Shown: positions 44,335 through 55,176 of the stretch, piece by piece | Numbering within the stretch: position 1 is the stretch's first letter | How the letters are laid out: each line of letters starts with the position of its first letter | Origin: Methylorubrum salsuginis | GTDB taxonomy: Bacteria; Pseudomonadota; Alphaproteobacteria; Rhizobiales; Beijerinckiaceae | Length of the DNA: 64,000 nucleotides | Reading direction: 5' to 3' | NCBI RefSeq assembly: GCF_900114375.1 | Contig: NZ_FOSV01000016.1 | Span: 56,081 to 120,080 of the forward strand | Notes under the pieces: model-generated | Database searches by the model: none | What the model was told of the DNA's origin: nothing | The model's input: only the letters and a program-made list of their open reading frames with translations | Position numbers and translations under genes: made by a program

Positions 44335-45264
44335 ATGCGTCGGGGCGTGTTGAGAGTTCTGGTCGTGCTGGCGGCGCTCGCGCCTCTTGCCGCGGCGGCG
44401 GGTGAGGCGAAGCTGAAGGCGGTCGCGACCTTCTCGATCCTGGCCGATCTCGTGGCGCAGGTCGGGGGCGATCGGGTGGCGGTGACGAGCCTCGTGGGGC
44501 CGGATGCCGACGCCCACGGTTACAGCCCCGCGCCCGGCGACGCCCGCCGGGTGGCGGAGGCCGACCTCGTGGTCGTCAACGGCCTCGGCTTCGAGGGATG
44601 GATCGAGCGGCTGATCCGCGCCTCGGGCACCAAGGCGCCCGTCGTCACGGCCTCGAACGGCATCGCGACGATCCCGGCGAGCGAGGACCACGACCACGAT
44701 CATGGTAAAGATCATGGCCACGCGCATGGCGATGGCGACCATCCCGATCCGCATGCGTGGCAGAGCGTGGCCAACGTGAAGACCTACGTGGGCAACATCC
44801 GCGACGCGCTCACCAAGATCGATCCGGACCACGCCGCCGACTACGCCACGCGGGCGGCCTCCTACACCGAAAGGCTCGACGCGCTGGAGGGCGAGATCCG
44901 GGCCGGGCTCGCGGCCATCCCCGAGGGGCAGCGGCGCATCATCACCACCCACGATTCCTTCGGCTATTACGCCGCGGCCTACGGCCTGCGCTTCCTGGCG
45001 CCGCAGGGCATCTCGACCAACAGCGAGGCCGGCCCGAAGGACGTGGCTCGCATCATCCGCCAGATCCGGCGGGACAAGGTGCCGGCCGTGTTCGTGGAAA
45101 GCATCGCCGATCCCCGCCTGATGCAGCAGATCGCCCGCGAGAGCGGTGCCAAACTCGGCGCCCGCCTGTACTCCGACGCGCTCTCCGGTCCGGACGGCCC
45201 GGCATCCACCTATCTGGAGATGATGCGTGCCAACCTCCGGGCGTTCCGCGAGGCCTTGCAGTAG
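44335..45264 (+). CDS. znuA: Zinc ABC transporter, periplasmic binding protein
   Basis: High-affinity zinc capture protein (cluster A-I), 309 residues. The signal peptide is VLVVLAALAPLAAAA. Metal ligands include the histidine in DAHGYSPAPGDA, then a His/Asp-rich flexible loop (HDHDHGKDHGHAHGDGDH) that is a zinc-sensor feature of ZnuA. Further ligand regions are HPDPHAW and ITTHDSFGYYAAAYGL. The start ATG 44335 follows GGGGCAGGG. A Zur-like palindrome lies just upstream. The permease and ATPase genes znuB and znuC are not adjacent; trmD follows. Confidence 0.93.
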   Translation: MRRGVLRVLVVLAALAPLAAAAGEAKLKAVATFSILADLVAQVGGDRVAVTSLVGPDADAHGYSPAPGDARRVAEADLVVVNGLGFEGWIERLIRASGTKAPVVTASNGIATIPASEDHDHDHGKDHGHAHGDGDHPDPHAWQSVANVKTYVGNIRDALTKIDPDHAADYATRAASYTERLDALEGEIRAGLAAIPEGQRRIITTHDSFGYYAAAYGLRFLAPQGISTNSEAGPKDVARIIRQIRRDKVPAVFVESIADPRLMQQIARESGAKLGARLYSDALSGPDGPASTYLEMMRANLRAFREALQ

Positions 45265-45376
45265 AGTCTCGCACCGCGTCGGCTGTCTCTGACGCGTCGG
45301 TCCCCCCTTCGGACCGACGCTCCTTGGGGGCCACTCCGGCGATTGACCGCCCGGCCCTCCGCCGCCATCAAGCCGC

Positions 45377-46099
45377 ATGAGCGACGATGCCGACCCCGTC
45401 GCGGTCTCCCCCTGGCGGGCGACCGTGCTGACCCTCTACCCGGAGATGTTCCCCGGCCCGCTCGGGCTGTCGCTGTCCGGCGACGCGCTGGCACGCGGCG
45501 CCTGGAGCCTCGAGACGCGGAACATCCGCGCGCACGGGCTCGGCCGCCATCGCAACGTCGACGACACGCCCGCGGGCGGCGGCGCCGGGATGGTGTTGCG
45601 CTGCGATGTGCTCGGGGCCGCCATCGATGCTGCCGCGCCAGCGAGCGATCCCCGCCCCCGCCTGCTGATGTCGCCGCGGGGCAAGCCTCTGACGCAGGAG
45701 CGGGTGCGAGCCCTCAGCGAGGGGCCCGGCGCCGTCATCGTCTGCGGCCGGTTCGAGGGGGTGGACGAGCGGGTGATCGAGGGCCGCGGCCTCGAGGAGG
45801 TGTCGATCGGCGATTACGTGCTGTCCGGCGGCGAGATCGCCGCGCTTGTCCTGATCGATGCCTGCGTGCGCCTGCTGCCCGGCGTGATGGGCAAGCACGA
45901 ATCCGGCGTCGAGGAGAGTTTCGAGGGGGGGCTCCTCGAATATCCGCACTACACGCGGCCCCGCGAATGGGAGGGCCGCGCGATCCCCGACGTGCTGATG
46001 GGCGGTAACCACGCGGCTATCGCCCGCTGGCGGGCCGAGCGCAGCCGTGCGCTCACTCGAACACGCCGGCCCGACCTTCTCGGTGACGACGAGCGATAG
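45377..46099 (+). CDS. trmD: tRNA (guanine-37-N1)-methyltransferase
   Basis: Adds the N1-methyl group to G37 of tRNAs reading CNN codons, protecting reading frame. The 240-residue SPOUT-class enzyme has the deep trefoil-knot motifs VIVCGRFEGVDERVIE and EVSIGDYVLSGGEIAAL. It also has the catalytic-loop segment ESFEGGLLEYPHYTRP and the RHRNVDDTPAGGGAGMV signature. In many genomes trmD is in an rpsP-rimM-trmD-rplS operon; here it is next to znuA, so it is detached. Confidence 0.96.
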   Translation: MSDDADPVAVSPWRATVLTLYPEMFPGPLGLSLSGDALARGAWSLETRNIRAHGLGRHRNVDDTPAGGGAGMVLRCDVLGAAIDAAAPASDPRPRLLMSPRGKPLTQERVRALSEGPGAVIVCGRFEGVDERVIEGRGLEEVSIGDYVLSGGEIAALVLIDACVRLLPGVMGKHESGVEESFEGGLLEYPHYTRPREWEGRAIPDVLMGGNHAAIARWRAERSRALTRTRRPDLLGDDER

Positions 46100-46212
46100 A
46101 AGAATAATCTCTTAAGAACATCTTGCGGAAACTGTCAGACCATCTGTCGCCGGCGGGACACGCACCGGAGAAACCTGCAAAAGACCGCTTGCTTTGCCGG
46201 CCGCAATCCGTC

Positions 46213-46272
46213 ATCCCCGTCGGCGGGACACCTCCCCCCAACGGGAGGCGCCCATCTGGAAGGATGGATGAC
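46213..46272 (+). ncRNA. Candidate structured serC leader
   Basis: Two adjacent hairpins precede the serC start: CCTCCC / GGGAGG (46231-46248) and CCATC / GATGG (46252-46267). The second loop contains the ribosome site GGAAGG, and its 3' arm overlaps an in-frame ATG. A serC RNA motif of compact hairpins at the start of serC is known in alphaproteobacteria; this may be an example, but I could not compare it with the covariance model. Confidence 0.5.
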
Positions 46273-47448
46273 ATGACGGTTCAAATGCCCGCCGCGCGTC
46301 CGCGCGTGCCTTACTTCTCGTCCGGCCCCACGACCAAGCGTCCCGGCTGGACACTCGACGCCCTCTCCGGCGCGGCCCTCGGCCGCTCGCACCGCTCGGC
46401 CGCCGGCAAGGCGAAGCTCGCGCAGGCGATCGAACTCACCCGCACGGTCCTGCAGGTCCCGGCCGATTACCGCATCGGCATCGTCCCCGGCTCCGATACC
46501 GGTGCCGTCGAGATGGCGATGTGGTCGATGCTCGGCCCGAAACCCGTCGAGGTCATGGCCTGGGATTCCTTCGGCGCCGAGTGGGTCACCGATGCCCTGA
46601 AGGAACTCCGGATCGATCCGATCGTGCGCACCACCGAGCACGGCATCCTGCCCGCGCTCGACGCGATCGACACCAAGAACAACGATGTCGTCTTCACCTG
46701 GAACGGCACCACCGCCGGCGTGAAGATCCCGCACAGCGACTGGATCGCCGACGACCGCGACGGTCTCACCATCTGCGACGCGACCTCGGCCGCCTTCGCG
46801 ATGCCGCTGCCGTGGGACAAGCTCGATGTCGTCACCTATTCCTGGCAGAAGGTGATGGGCGGCGAGGCCGCGCACGGCATGCTGATCCTCTCGCCGCGCG
46901 CCGTCGCGCGCCTGGAGAGCCACGTTCCGGCCTGGCCGATCCCCAAGGTGTTCCGCCTCACCAAGGACGGCAAGCTGATCGAGGGCATCTTCAAGGGCGA
47001 CACCATCAACACGCCCTCCATGCTCGCGGTCGAGGACTACATCGACACGCTGAAATGGGCCGAATCGATCGGCGGCCTCCCGGCGCTGCATGCCCGCGCC
47101 GACGCCAACGCCAAGGTGATCCACGACTGGGTGGCGAAGACCCCCTGGATCGGTCACCTCGCCGTCGATCCGGCGACCTACTCGAACACGGGCGTCTGCC
47201 TCGTGCTCACCGACCCGGACGTGCTCGCCAAGGGCGACGCGGTGGTCAAGAAGGTCGCCGCCGGCATCGTCGCGCGTCTGGAGAAGGAAGGCGTCGGGTA
47301 CGATTTCGGAGCCTATCGCGATGCGCCCGCGGGCCTGCGGATCTGGTGCGGGGCGACCGTGGAGGCGTCCGACCTCGAAGCGCTGACGCCTTGGATCGAC
47401 TGGGCCTACGCCCAGGAGAAGGCGGCGCTCGCCGCCGCGGCGGCCTGA
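46273..47448 (+). CDS. serC: Phosphoserine transaminase
   Basis: Converts 3-phosphohydroxypyruvate and glutamate to phosphoserine. The 391-residue product is the alphaproteobacterial class V aminotransferase type: FSSGPTTKRPGW at the N-terminus, GRSHRS, the PLP-lysine region VVTYSWQKVMGGEAAHGM, and INTPSMLAVEDYIDTL. ATG 46273 is favoured because GGAAGG is nine bases upstream; ATG 46264 sits directly against that site. serA follows in the same direction, giving the first two committed steps of serine synthesis. Serine is also the C1 acceptor in the serine cycle, so flux here matters in a methylotroph (inference). Confidence 0.95.
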   Translation: MTVQMPAARPRVPYFSSGPTTKRPGWTLDALSGAALGRSHRSAAGKAKLAQAIELTRTVLQVPADYRIGIVPGSDTGAVEMAMWSMLGPKPVEVMAWDSFGAEWVTDALKELRIDPIVRTTEHGILPALDAIDTKNNDVVFTWNGTTAGVKIPHSDWIADDRDGLTICDATSAAFAMPLPWDKLDVVTYSWQKVMGGEAAHGMLILSPRAVARLESHVPAWPIPKVFRLTKDGKLIEGIFKGDTINTPSMLAVEDYIDTLKWAESIGGLPALHARADANAKVIHDWVAKTPWIGHLAVDPATYSNTGVCLVLTDPDVLAKGDAVVKKVAAGIVARLEKEGVGYDFGAYRDAPAGLRIWCGATVEASDLEALTPWIDWAYAQEKAALAAAAA

Positions 47449-47462
47449 TCGTTCCGTGATCC

Positions 47463-47493
47463 ACGGCCGGTCCCCTGCGATCGGCCGTTTCCT
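47463..47493 (+). terminator. Weak hairpin between serC and serA
   Basis: ACGGCCG / CGGCCGT (7-bp stem, 12-base loop) followed by TTCCTT. It may reduce read-through from serC into serA; it is not a strong terminator. Confidence 0.35.
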
Positions 47494-47598
47494 TATCAGC
47501 CTGCGCGTTCAGCGATCCGAAGGCCGTCCCGCCTGCAAGGGACCGGTCACGCCGCGGCGTGGCCCGTGATCCTGCGCGCCTGCCTCCCAGGTGCTCCC

Positions 47599-49191
47599 AT
47601 GCCTCAGCCCAAGGTTCTGATTTCCGACGCCCTCTCCGACGCCGCCGTACAGATCTTCAAGGATCGCGGCATCGCGGTCGATTTCCGGCCCGATCTCGGC
47701 AAGGACAAGGAGGCGCTGGCCCGCATCATCGGCCAGTATGACGGCCTCGCCATCCGCTCCGCCACCAAGGTGACGGGCAAGCTCCTGGCGGAAGCCCCCA
47801 ACCTCAAGGTGATCGGCCGCGCCGGCATCGGCGTCGACAACGTCGACGTGCCGGCGGCTACCGCCAAGGGCGTGATCGTGATGAACACGCCGTTCGGCAA
47901 TTCGATCACCACCGCCGAGCACGCCATCGCGATGATGTTCGCCCTCGCCCGCCAGATCCCGCAGGCCGACGCCTCGACGCAAGCCGGCAAGTGGGAGAAG
48001 AACCGCTTCATGGGCGTCGAGCTGACGGGCAAGACGCTGGGCGTGATCGGCTGCGGCAATATCGGCGCCATCGTCGCCGAGCGGGCCATCGGCCTGAAGC
48101 TGAAGGTCGTGGCCTACGATCCGTTCCTGTCGCCGGAGCGCGCGCTCGAACTCGGCGTCGAGAAGGTGGAACTCGAGGCACTCCTCGCCCGCGCCGACGT
48201 CATCACGCTGCACGTGCCGATGACGGAGCGCACCCGCAACATCCTCTCGGCCGAGAATCTCGCCAAGACCAAGCCCGGCGTGCGCATCGTCAACTGCGCC
48301 CGCGGCGGCCTCGTCGATGAGGTGGCCCTGCGCGCGCTGCTCGATTCCGGCCATGTCGCGGGCGCGGCCTTCGACGTGTTCGTCACCGAGCCGGCCACCG
48401 AAAACCCGCTGTTCGGCCACCCCAACGTGGTCTGCACGCCCCATCTCGGCGCCTCGACCTCGGAGGCGCAGGAGAACGTCGCGTTGCAGGTGGCCGAGCA
48501 GATGGCCGACTACCTCGTCAGCGGCGCCATCACCAACGCCATCAACTTCCCCTCGATCTCGGCCGAAGAGGCGCCCCGGCTGAAGCCGTTCGTGGCTCTG
48601 TGCGAAAAGCTCGGCTCGTTCCTCGGCCAGCTCACCGAGGCGCCGATCAAGGGCATCCGCATCACCTACGAGGGGGCGGTGGCCGGCATGAACACCCGTG
48701 CGCTGACTTCCGCTGCGGTGACCGGCGTGCTCCGGCCGATCCTGCAGGACGTCAACATGGTCTCGGCCCCCGTGATCGCGAGGGAGCGCGGGATCGTGGT
48801 GGACGAGGTCAAGCGCGAGGGCGGGGCCAGCGACTACGAATCGGTGGTCCGCATCACCGTCGATGCCGAGGACATGCCGCGGGATGCCGCCGGCACCGTC
48901 TTCCACGACGGCAAGCCGCGCGTCATCGAGATCCGCGGCATCGACATCGACGCGGCGTTCAGTCCGCACATGCTCTACGTGCGCAATCACGACAAGCCGG
49001 GCTTCATCGGCCGGCTCGGCACGGTTCTGGGCGAGGCGGGCGTGAACATCGGCACATTCAACCTCGGCCGCGAGGCGGAAGGCGGCAACGCCATCGCCTT
49101 CGTGGCGGTGGACGCTCCCGTCTCCGCGCAGGTCCTGGAGGCCATCGCCGCGATCCCGCAGGTGAAGCGTGTCCGCCCCGTCCGCTTCTGA
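47599..49191 (+). CDS. serA: D-3-phosphoglycerate dehydrogenase
   Basis: Oxidises 3-phosphoglycerate to 3-phosphohydroxypyruvate. The 530-residue long form has the catalytic domain with VIGRAGIGVDNVDVPAAT, NAD-binding loop GVIGCGNIGAIVAERA, catalytic region VRIVNCARGGLVDE and PHLGASTSEAQ. An intervening ASB domain and a C-terminal ACT domain (HDKPGFIGRLGTVLGEAGVN), which normally binds serine, follow. Start ATG 47599. It follows serC after 150 bases. Confidence 0.97.
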   Translation: MPQPKVLISDALSDAAVQIFKDRGIAVDFRPDLGKDKEALARIIGQYDGLAIRSATKVTGKLLAEAPNLKVIGRAGIGVDNVDVPAATAKGVIVMNTPFGNSITTAEHAIAMMFALARQIPQADASTQAGKWEKNRFMGVELTGKTLGVIGCGNIGAIVAERAIGLKLKVVAYDPFLSPERALELGVEKVELEALLARADVITLHVPMTERTRNILSAENLAKTKPGVRIVNCARGGLVDEVALRALLDSGHVAGAAFDVFVTEPATENPLFGHPNVVCTPHLGASTSEAQENVALQVAEQMADYLVSGAITNAINFPSISAEEAPRLKPFVALCEKLGSFLGQLTEAPIKGIRITYEGAVAGMNTRALTSAAVTGVLRPILQDVNMVSAPVIARERGIVVDEVKREGGASDYESVVRITVDAEDMPRDAAGTVFHDGKPRVIEIRGIDIDAAFSPHMLYVRNHDKPGFIGRLGTVLGEAGVNIGTFNLGREAEGGNAIAFVAVDAPVSAQVLEAIAAIPQVKRVRPVRF

Positions 49192-49258
49192 GCCGCCCCC
49201 CCACGACGCGGAGGATTCCGCGTCGTCCCCCCTCCCCCGGACGCAAGAGGAGCCGACC

Positions 49259-49462
49259 ATGAGCCACCCGATCACCGTCCGCTGCGGCTGGGACCAGGCC
49301 GCCGGCCTTTACGTCGTGCGCGACTCGGAGGTGCCCGGACTCGTCGGCGAGGCTCCGACGATGCAGGATCTGATGTGCCGGCTGCCGGGCCTGATCCGCG
49401 ACCGCCTCGGCCTCGCGCCGGACGCTGCCATCGACGTGTTCATCGAGCGGGTCGCGCGCTGA
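49259..49462 (+). CDS. DUF1902 (HicB-like) protein
   Basis: 67-residue protein with the DUF1902/HicB-type fold: WDQAAGLYVVRDSEVPGLV, then EAPTMQDLMCRLPGLIRDRL. HicB-like domains are usually antitoxins paired with HicA, but no hicA-like gene flanks it, and it lacks a DNA-binding C-terminus. AAGAGGAGCC precedes ATG 49259. It lies 67 bases after serA on the same strand and may be co-transcribed. An orphan antitoxin-fold protein of unknown role. Confidence 0.75.
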   Translation: MSHPITVRCGWDQAAGLYVVRDSEVPGLVGEAPTMQDLMCRLPGLIRDRLGLAPDAAIDVFIERVAR

Positions 49463-49483
49463 GGGTTCGGGGAATGCTCTGAC

Positions 49484-49594
49484 GTCGTTCCGGGGCGCCG
49501 CAGGCGAACCCGGAATCCACGACTGGTCGCGACGGTCCGTGCAGCGTCGCATCACGGGTGGATTCCGGGTTCCGCTCCGCGGCTCCGGAGTGAC
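49484..49594. repeat. Long imperfect inverted repeat (REP-like)
   Basis: Arms of about 37 bases at 49484-49520 and 49558-49594, with a perfect 15-bp core GAACCCGGAATCCAC / GTGGATTCCGGGTTC, separated by 37 bases. It lies between the DUF1902 gene and the convergent DUF2853 gene. It is unrelated to the two-hairpin element found three times elsewhere. Confidence 0.75.
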
Positions 49595-49702
49595 GATGGG
49601 AGGAATTGCGCGGCCGCGGTCGTGTCCGTCATCGCGAGGCGAAGCCGAAGCGTTCCGGTGCTCCGCACTCCCCGAAGAGGTCGCGCCGCTCGAAACCAGG
49701 CC

Positions 49703-50017
49703 CTACGCAAACGTATCGAGCTTCCCGTGATGCTCGGCCAACAGATAGTAGAACGTCAGCCGCGACTTCGAGCGGGTCGCCTTCATGGTCTCGCAGACGC
49801 TCTTGATCGAGGCGTCGAGATCCTCGCCGCTGAGACCCAGCTTTTTCTCCAGGAAATTCTTGCGCACGGTCTCCAGCTCGGCCTTGTCGGAGCAGGCGAC
49901 ATAGCGGGTGTCGGGCTTCGACAGGACCAGCCGGTAAGTCTTTTCCAGGCTGGCGACGGCGGCCTCGTTGACCGGGTTCTTGGCGTATTTTTTTACGTCG
50001 TCGAGATGCGTGGACAT
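49703..50017 (-). CDS. DUF2853 family protein
   Basis: 104-residue helical protein of the DUF2853 family. Characteristic segments are KKYAKNPVNEAAVASLEKTY, DTRYVACSDKAELETVRKNF and the C-terminal RLTFYYLLAEHHGKL. The family is small, cytosolic and of unknown function. Start ATG 50017 (MSTHLDDVKKYAKN). It converges with the DUF1902 gene and is divergent from mtnA. Confidence 0.88.
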   Translation of the reverse strand: MSTHLDDVKKYAKNPVNEAAVASLEKTYRLVLSKPDTRYVACSDKAELETVRKNFLEKKLGLSGEDLDASIKSVCETMKATRSKSRLTFYYLLAEHHGKLDTFA

Positions 50018-50254
50018 CGCAGGGCCTCCGTCTCAGGGCCGCGGGCGCGAGCCAGTCTCGGGCGGCGGCCTTCGCAAAAGTCCTGATTTTCGCGTCGCTG
50101 TCATGTGCCTACAGATCAAGAGAGCGTGCGTTCCCCACACGAATGCTGTTTCGGCCGGTGCGGGGTTGCGGCGAAGACAGTCTATGACGGTGGCGTGACG
50201 CTTCGCGATGGCATGGGGCTGGCCTCGCGGGCGGCTTCATGCGAGAGGCAGGCC

Positions 50255-51352
50255 ATGAAGATCGACGGACAGCCCTACCGCACCATCTTCCCCGAGGCCG
50301 ACGGCCACGGCGTCATGGTCATCGACCAGACGCGGCTGCCCTTCGCGTTCGAACTGAAGCGGCTGGCGAGCCTCGACGACGCGGCGGTGGCGATCCGTAC
50401 CATGGTGGTGCGCGGCGCGCCGCTGATCGGCGTCACCGCCGCCTATGGGCTGGCGCTGGCGATGCGGGCGGATGCGAGCGAGGCCGGGATCGAGCGCGCC
50501 TGCGCGACGCTCGCGGCCACGCGCCCCACCGCGATCAACCTGCGCTGGGCGCTGGACCGCGCCGCTTCCGTGCTGCGCCGCGCGCCGGAATCCGAGCGTG
50601 AAGCCGTCGCCTTTGCGGAAGCCGCCCGGATCGCCGACGAGGACGTGGCGAGCTGCCGCTCCATCGGCGAGCACGGCGCCAGGATTCTGGCCGAGATCGC
50701 CGCGAAGAAGGGCGGCCCGGTCAACGTGCTGACCCATTGCAACGCGGGCTGGCTCGCCACCGTCGATTGGGGCACCGCGCTCGCGCCGATCTACGTCGCG
50801 CACGATGCCGGCGTGCCGGTCCACGTCTTCGTGGACGAGACGCGGCCGCGCAACCAGGGCGCGGCGCTCACCGCGTTCGAGCTGAACGCCCACGGCGTGC
50901 CCCACACCGTCATCGCCGACAATGCGGGCGGGCACCTGATGCAGCACGGCGCGGTCGATGTCTGCATCGTCGGCTCGGACCGCACCACGGCGTCGGGCGA
51001 CGTCTGCAACAAGATCGGCACCTATCTGAAGGCGCTGGCCGCGAGCGACAACCGCGTGCCGTTCTACGCGGCCCTGCCGTTCTCGACCATCGACTGGACG
51101 CTGGACGACGGCGTGCGCGACATCCCGATCGAGGAGCGCGACGCCCGCGAGGTCACGCATCTGACCGGGCGCACCGAGGACGGGGGCTTCGCCACCGTGC
51201 AGGTGGTCTCGCCCGGAAGCCCGGTGGCGAACCCCGCCTTCGACGTGACGCCCGCGCGCCTCGTCACCGGGATCATCACTGAGCGCGGGGTGTGCGCGGC
51301 GAGCCACGAGGGGCTGGCGGAGCTTTATCCGGAGCGTCGGCGGGCGGCGTGA
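50255..51352 (+). CDS. mtnA: S-methyl-5-thioribose-1-phosphate isomerase
   Basis: Isomerises methylthioribose-1-phosphate to methylthioribulose-1-phosphate in methionine salvage. The 365-residue product has the eIF2B-like fold with VVRGAPLIGVTAAYGLALA, the catalytic cysteine in LTHCNAGWLAT, DETRPRNQGA, the catalytic aspartate in VGSDRTTASGDVCNKIGTY, and YAALPFSTIDW. The start is ATG 50255. No other salvage gene (mtnB, mtnC, mtnK) is adjacent, so the pathway is either dispersed or uses a shunt. Confidence 0.95.
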   Translation: MKIDGQPYRTIFPEADGHGVMVIDQTRLPFAFELKRLASLDDAAVAIRTMVVRGAPLIGVTAAYGLALAMRADASEAGIERACATLAATRPTAINLRWALDRAASVLRRAPESEREAVAFAEAARIADEDVASCRSIGEHGARILAEIAAKKGGPVNVLTHCNAGWLATVDWGTALAPIYVAHDAGVPVHVFVDETRPRNQGAALTAFELNAHGVPHTVIADNAGGHLMQHGAVDVCIVGSDRTTASGDVCNKIGTYLKALAASDNRVPFYAALPFSTIDWTLDDGVRDIPIEERDAREVTHLTGRTEDGGFATVQVVSPGSPVANPAFDVTPARLVTGIITERGVCAASHEGLAELYPERRRAA

Positions 51353-51381
51353 TACGCGCACCGACAAAACCCAAAAAAGAA

Positions 51382-51729
51382 TCAGTCCTTCAGCGGGTCG
51401 TGGCCCCAGTTCATCAGCGACAGGCGCCAGGGTGAATCCTTCACCTTGTCCTTGTCGTCCGGACCGCCCTGCTTGAGGTGGCGGTTCACGTAGCCGACGA
51501 CCTTTTTTATGTGGGCGTAGTCGTCGTCGGTCAGGTCGGCCTTCTTCTTGTGCAGCATCTCGACGATGCGGCGGCCTTCCTTATGGCCGGTGGCCTCGCC
51601 GCCGTTCGTCTTCTGACCGACGGATCGGCTCTCGTCGGTCTCGAGGAATTTTTCCAGCGCCGAGGCCGTCATGTTCACGGCCTCCTTGAAGTTCTTGTAG
51701 ATTTCCGCGTGGTCGTCGTTCGCCGCCAT
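51382..51729 (-). CDS. DUF3140 family protein
   Basis: 115-residue protein of the DUF3140 family: FKEAVNMTASALEKFLETDE, SVGQK, GHKEGRRIVEMLHKKKADLT, and the closing motif WRLSLMNWGHDPLKD that defines the family. The family is small and uncharacterised; in many bacteria it lies near general stress or DNA-repair genes. Here it lies between mtnA (convergent) and a MATE transporter gene on the same strand. Start ATG 51729. Confidence 0.9.
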   Translation of the reverse strand: MAANDDHAEIYKNFKEAVNMTASALEKFLETDESRSVGQKTNGGEATGHKEGRRIVEMLHKKKADLTDDDYAHIKKVVGYVNRHLKQGGPDDKDKVKDSPWRLSLMNWGHDPLKD

Positions 51730-51798
51730 TGCGCCCTGCCGTCTCCGTGATGCTGGGGCTGAACCGGCCTGCGCGGGGTCGGTTCGGGGCTGCGCGGT

Positions 51799-53190
51799 TC
51801 AGACGCGGGCGCTGAGCCGCACCCAGCGGGTCACGAGCAGGATCGAGACGGCAAGCAGCCCGGCGCAGAAGCCGGCCCAGATGCCCTGTCCGCCCCAGCC
51901 CGCGCCCCAGGCGAGCGTCGCCCCGAGCGGCACGCCGATGCCCCAGTAGCCGGTGAGCGCGATCACCATCGGTACCGTCGTGTCCTGCAGGCCGCGCAGC
52001 GCGCCGAGCGCCACCGACTGCACCCCGTCCGACACCGCGAACAGGGCCGAGAAGGCGAGGAAGCCGACGGCGACCGGCATCACCGCGGCGGCACCCGGCG
52101 CCTCGGCATCGAGGAACAGGCCGATGAGCATGCGCGGCGCGGCCAGTTGCAGCACCGCGCAGGCCAGCATGAAGGCGAGGCCGAGCCCGATCGCCACCGC
52201 GCCGGCCCGGCGCAGACCGGCATCGTCGCCCGCGCCGAGCGCCCGCCCGACCCGCACGGTGGCGGCTTGGCCGATGCCGTTGGGGACCATGAAGCAGGTG
52301 GCCGCGATCTGCAGCGTCACCGCGTGGGCGGCGAGCGGCACGGTACCGAAGGTGCCCATGGCGATGGTCGCCGCCTCGAACAGACCGGCCTCGGCCACGC
52401 TCGCCACGCCCATCGGCGCGCCGACCCGCACGATCCGCCCGAGTTTTTCGGAATCGAACCGCCAGAGGCGGCCGAACATGCGGTGGCTTTGCAGGACGGG
52501 ATCGCGCCCGATCACGAGGATCAGGGCCGCCAATGCCAATAATTCGGTGATGACGGTGCCGAGCGCCACGCCGACGATGCCGAGATCCGGCGGCCCGAAG
52601 GCGAAGAAGGCGCCGAGCCCGATATTGAGCGGCAGCGCCGCCAGGCTCACGGCCAGCGGCGGGCCCGGCCGCTGAAGCGCGGCGAGCGCCCCTTTGAGCA
52701 CCATGAAGGCGAGCGCGGGCAGCATCCACCATTGCAGCACCCGTATGTAGGCGCCCGCCTCGCGCAGAACCGCCGGATCCTGCCCGAGCGGCGCCAGCAG
52801 CGCCTCGGTGTGCCAGAGGAGCGGCATCAGCACGGTGCCGAGCAGGCCGCCGAGCCAGAGCCCGGCCCGCACCGTGCGGCGCACCGCGCCCTCGTCCCCG
52901 GCCCGGCCGCGCCCGGCGGCTTCCGCCACCAGCGGCGCGACCGCGGAGGTCAGCCCGATGCCGCCGATGAACAGCAACAGATAGAGGCTGGTGGCGAGCG
53001 CCCCGGCCGCCACCGGCTCCGCGCCGAGCCGCCCGAGCAGGATGGCGTTCGAGGCGACGAGCCCGTGCTGGGCGAGGTTGATGAGGACGAGCGGCGCGGA
53101 GAGCCGCAGCGTCGCCCGCATCTCGTCGCGCCAGGGCGAGGCCGGGCGCGGAGGCAGGGCCGTCTCGGCGAAGCCGGTGGAGCGGGTCAC
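51799..53190 (-). CDS. MATE-family multidrug efflux transporter
   Basis: Twelve-span secondary exporter of the MATE family (NorM branch), 463 residues. It shows two MatE halves: MRATLRLSAPLVLINLAQHG with LVASNAILLGRLGAEPVAAGAL, and a second half opening IVRVGAPMGVASVAEAGLFE. The start is GTG 53190 with AAGGGACC upstream. Substrates are unknown; the family exports cations and drugs with Na+ or H+. It follows an ABC exporter gene on the same strand with 22 bases between, so the two are probably co-transcribed. Confidence 0.93.
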   Translation of the reverse strand: MTRSTGFAETALPPRPASPWRDEMRATLRLSAPLVLINLAQHGLVASNAILLGRLGAEPVAAGALATSLYLLLFIGGIGLTSAVAPLVAEAAGRGRAGDEGAVRRTVRAGLWLGGLLGTVLMPLLWHTEALLAPLGQDPAVLREAGAYIRVLQWWMLPALAFMVLKGALAALQRPGPPLAVSLAALPLNIGLGAFFAFGPPDLGIVGVALGTVITELLALAALILVIGRDPVLQSHRMFGRLWRFDSEKLGRIVRVGAPMGVASVAEAGLFEAATIAMGTFGTVPLAAHAVTLQIAATCFMVPNGIGQAATVRVGRALGAGDDAGLRRAGAVAIGLGLAFMLACAVLQLAAPRMLIGLFLDAEAPGAAAVMPVAVGFLAFSALFAVSDGVQSVALGALRGLQDTTVPMVIALTGYWGIGVPLGATLAWGAGWGGQGIWAGFCAGLLAVSILLVTRWVRLSARV

Positions 53191-53212
53191 GGTCTCGGTC
53201 CCTTGCGTGGCG

Positions 53213-55069
<1,857 letters not shown>

Positions 55070-55176
55070 GTTCTTGTTACCGAGCCAGGGATGAGGGGCT
55101 GAGGTAAGCCTCCTTGACCGAAGGCCAACCCTGCCGCCATGCCGCGGGGCCTGCCCTGCCCTGCGCTTCGGACCCG

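Noticed and set aside
50018..50254. SAM-type riboswitch ahead of mtnA
   Set aside because: I looked for SAM-II-like and SAM-I-like conserved cores and saw none in the 237-base gap.
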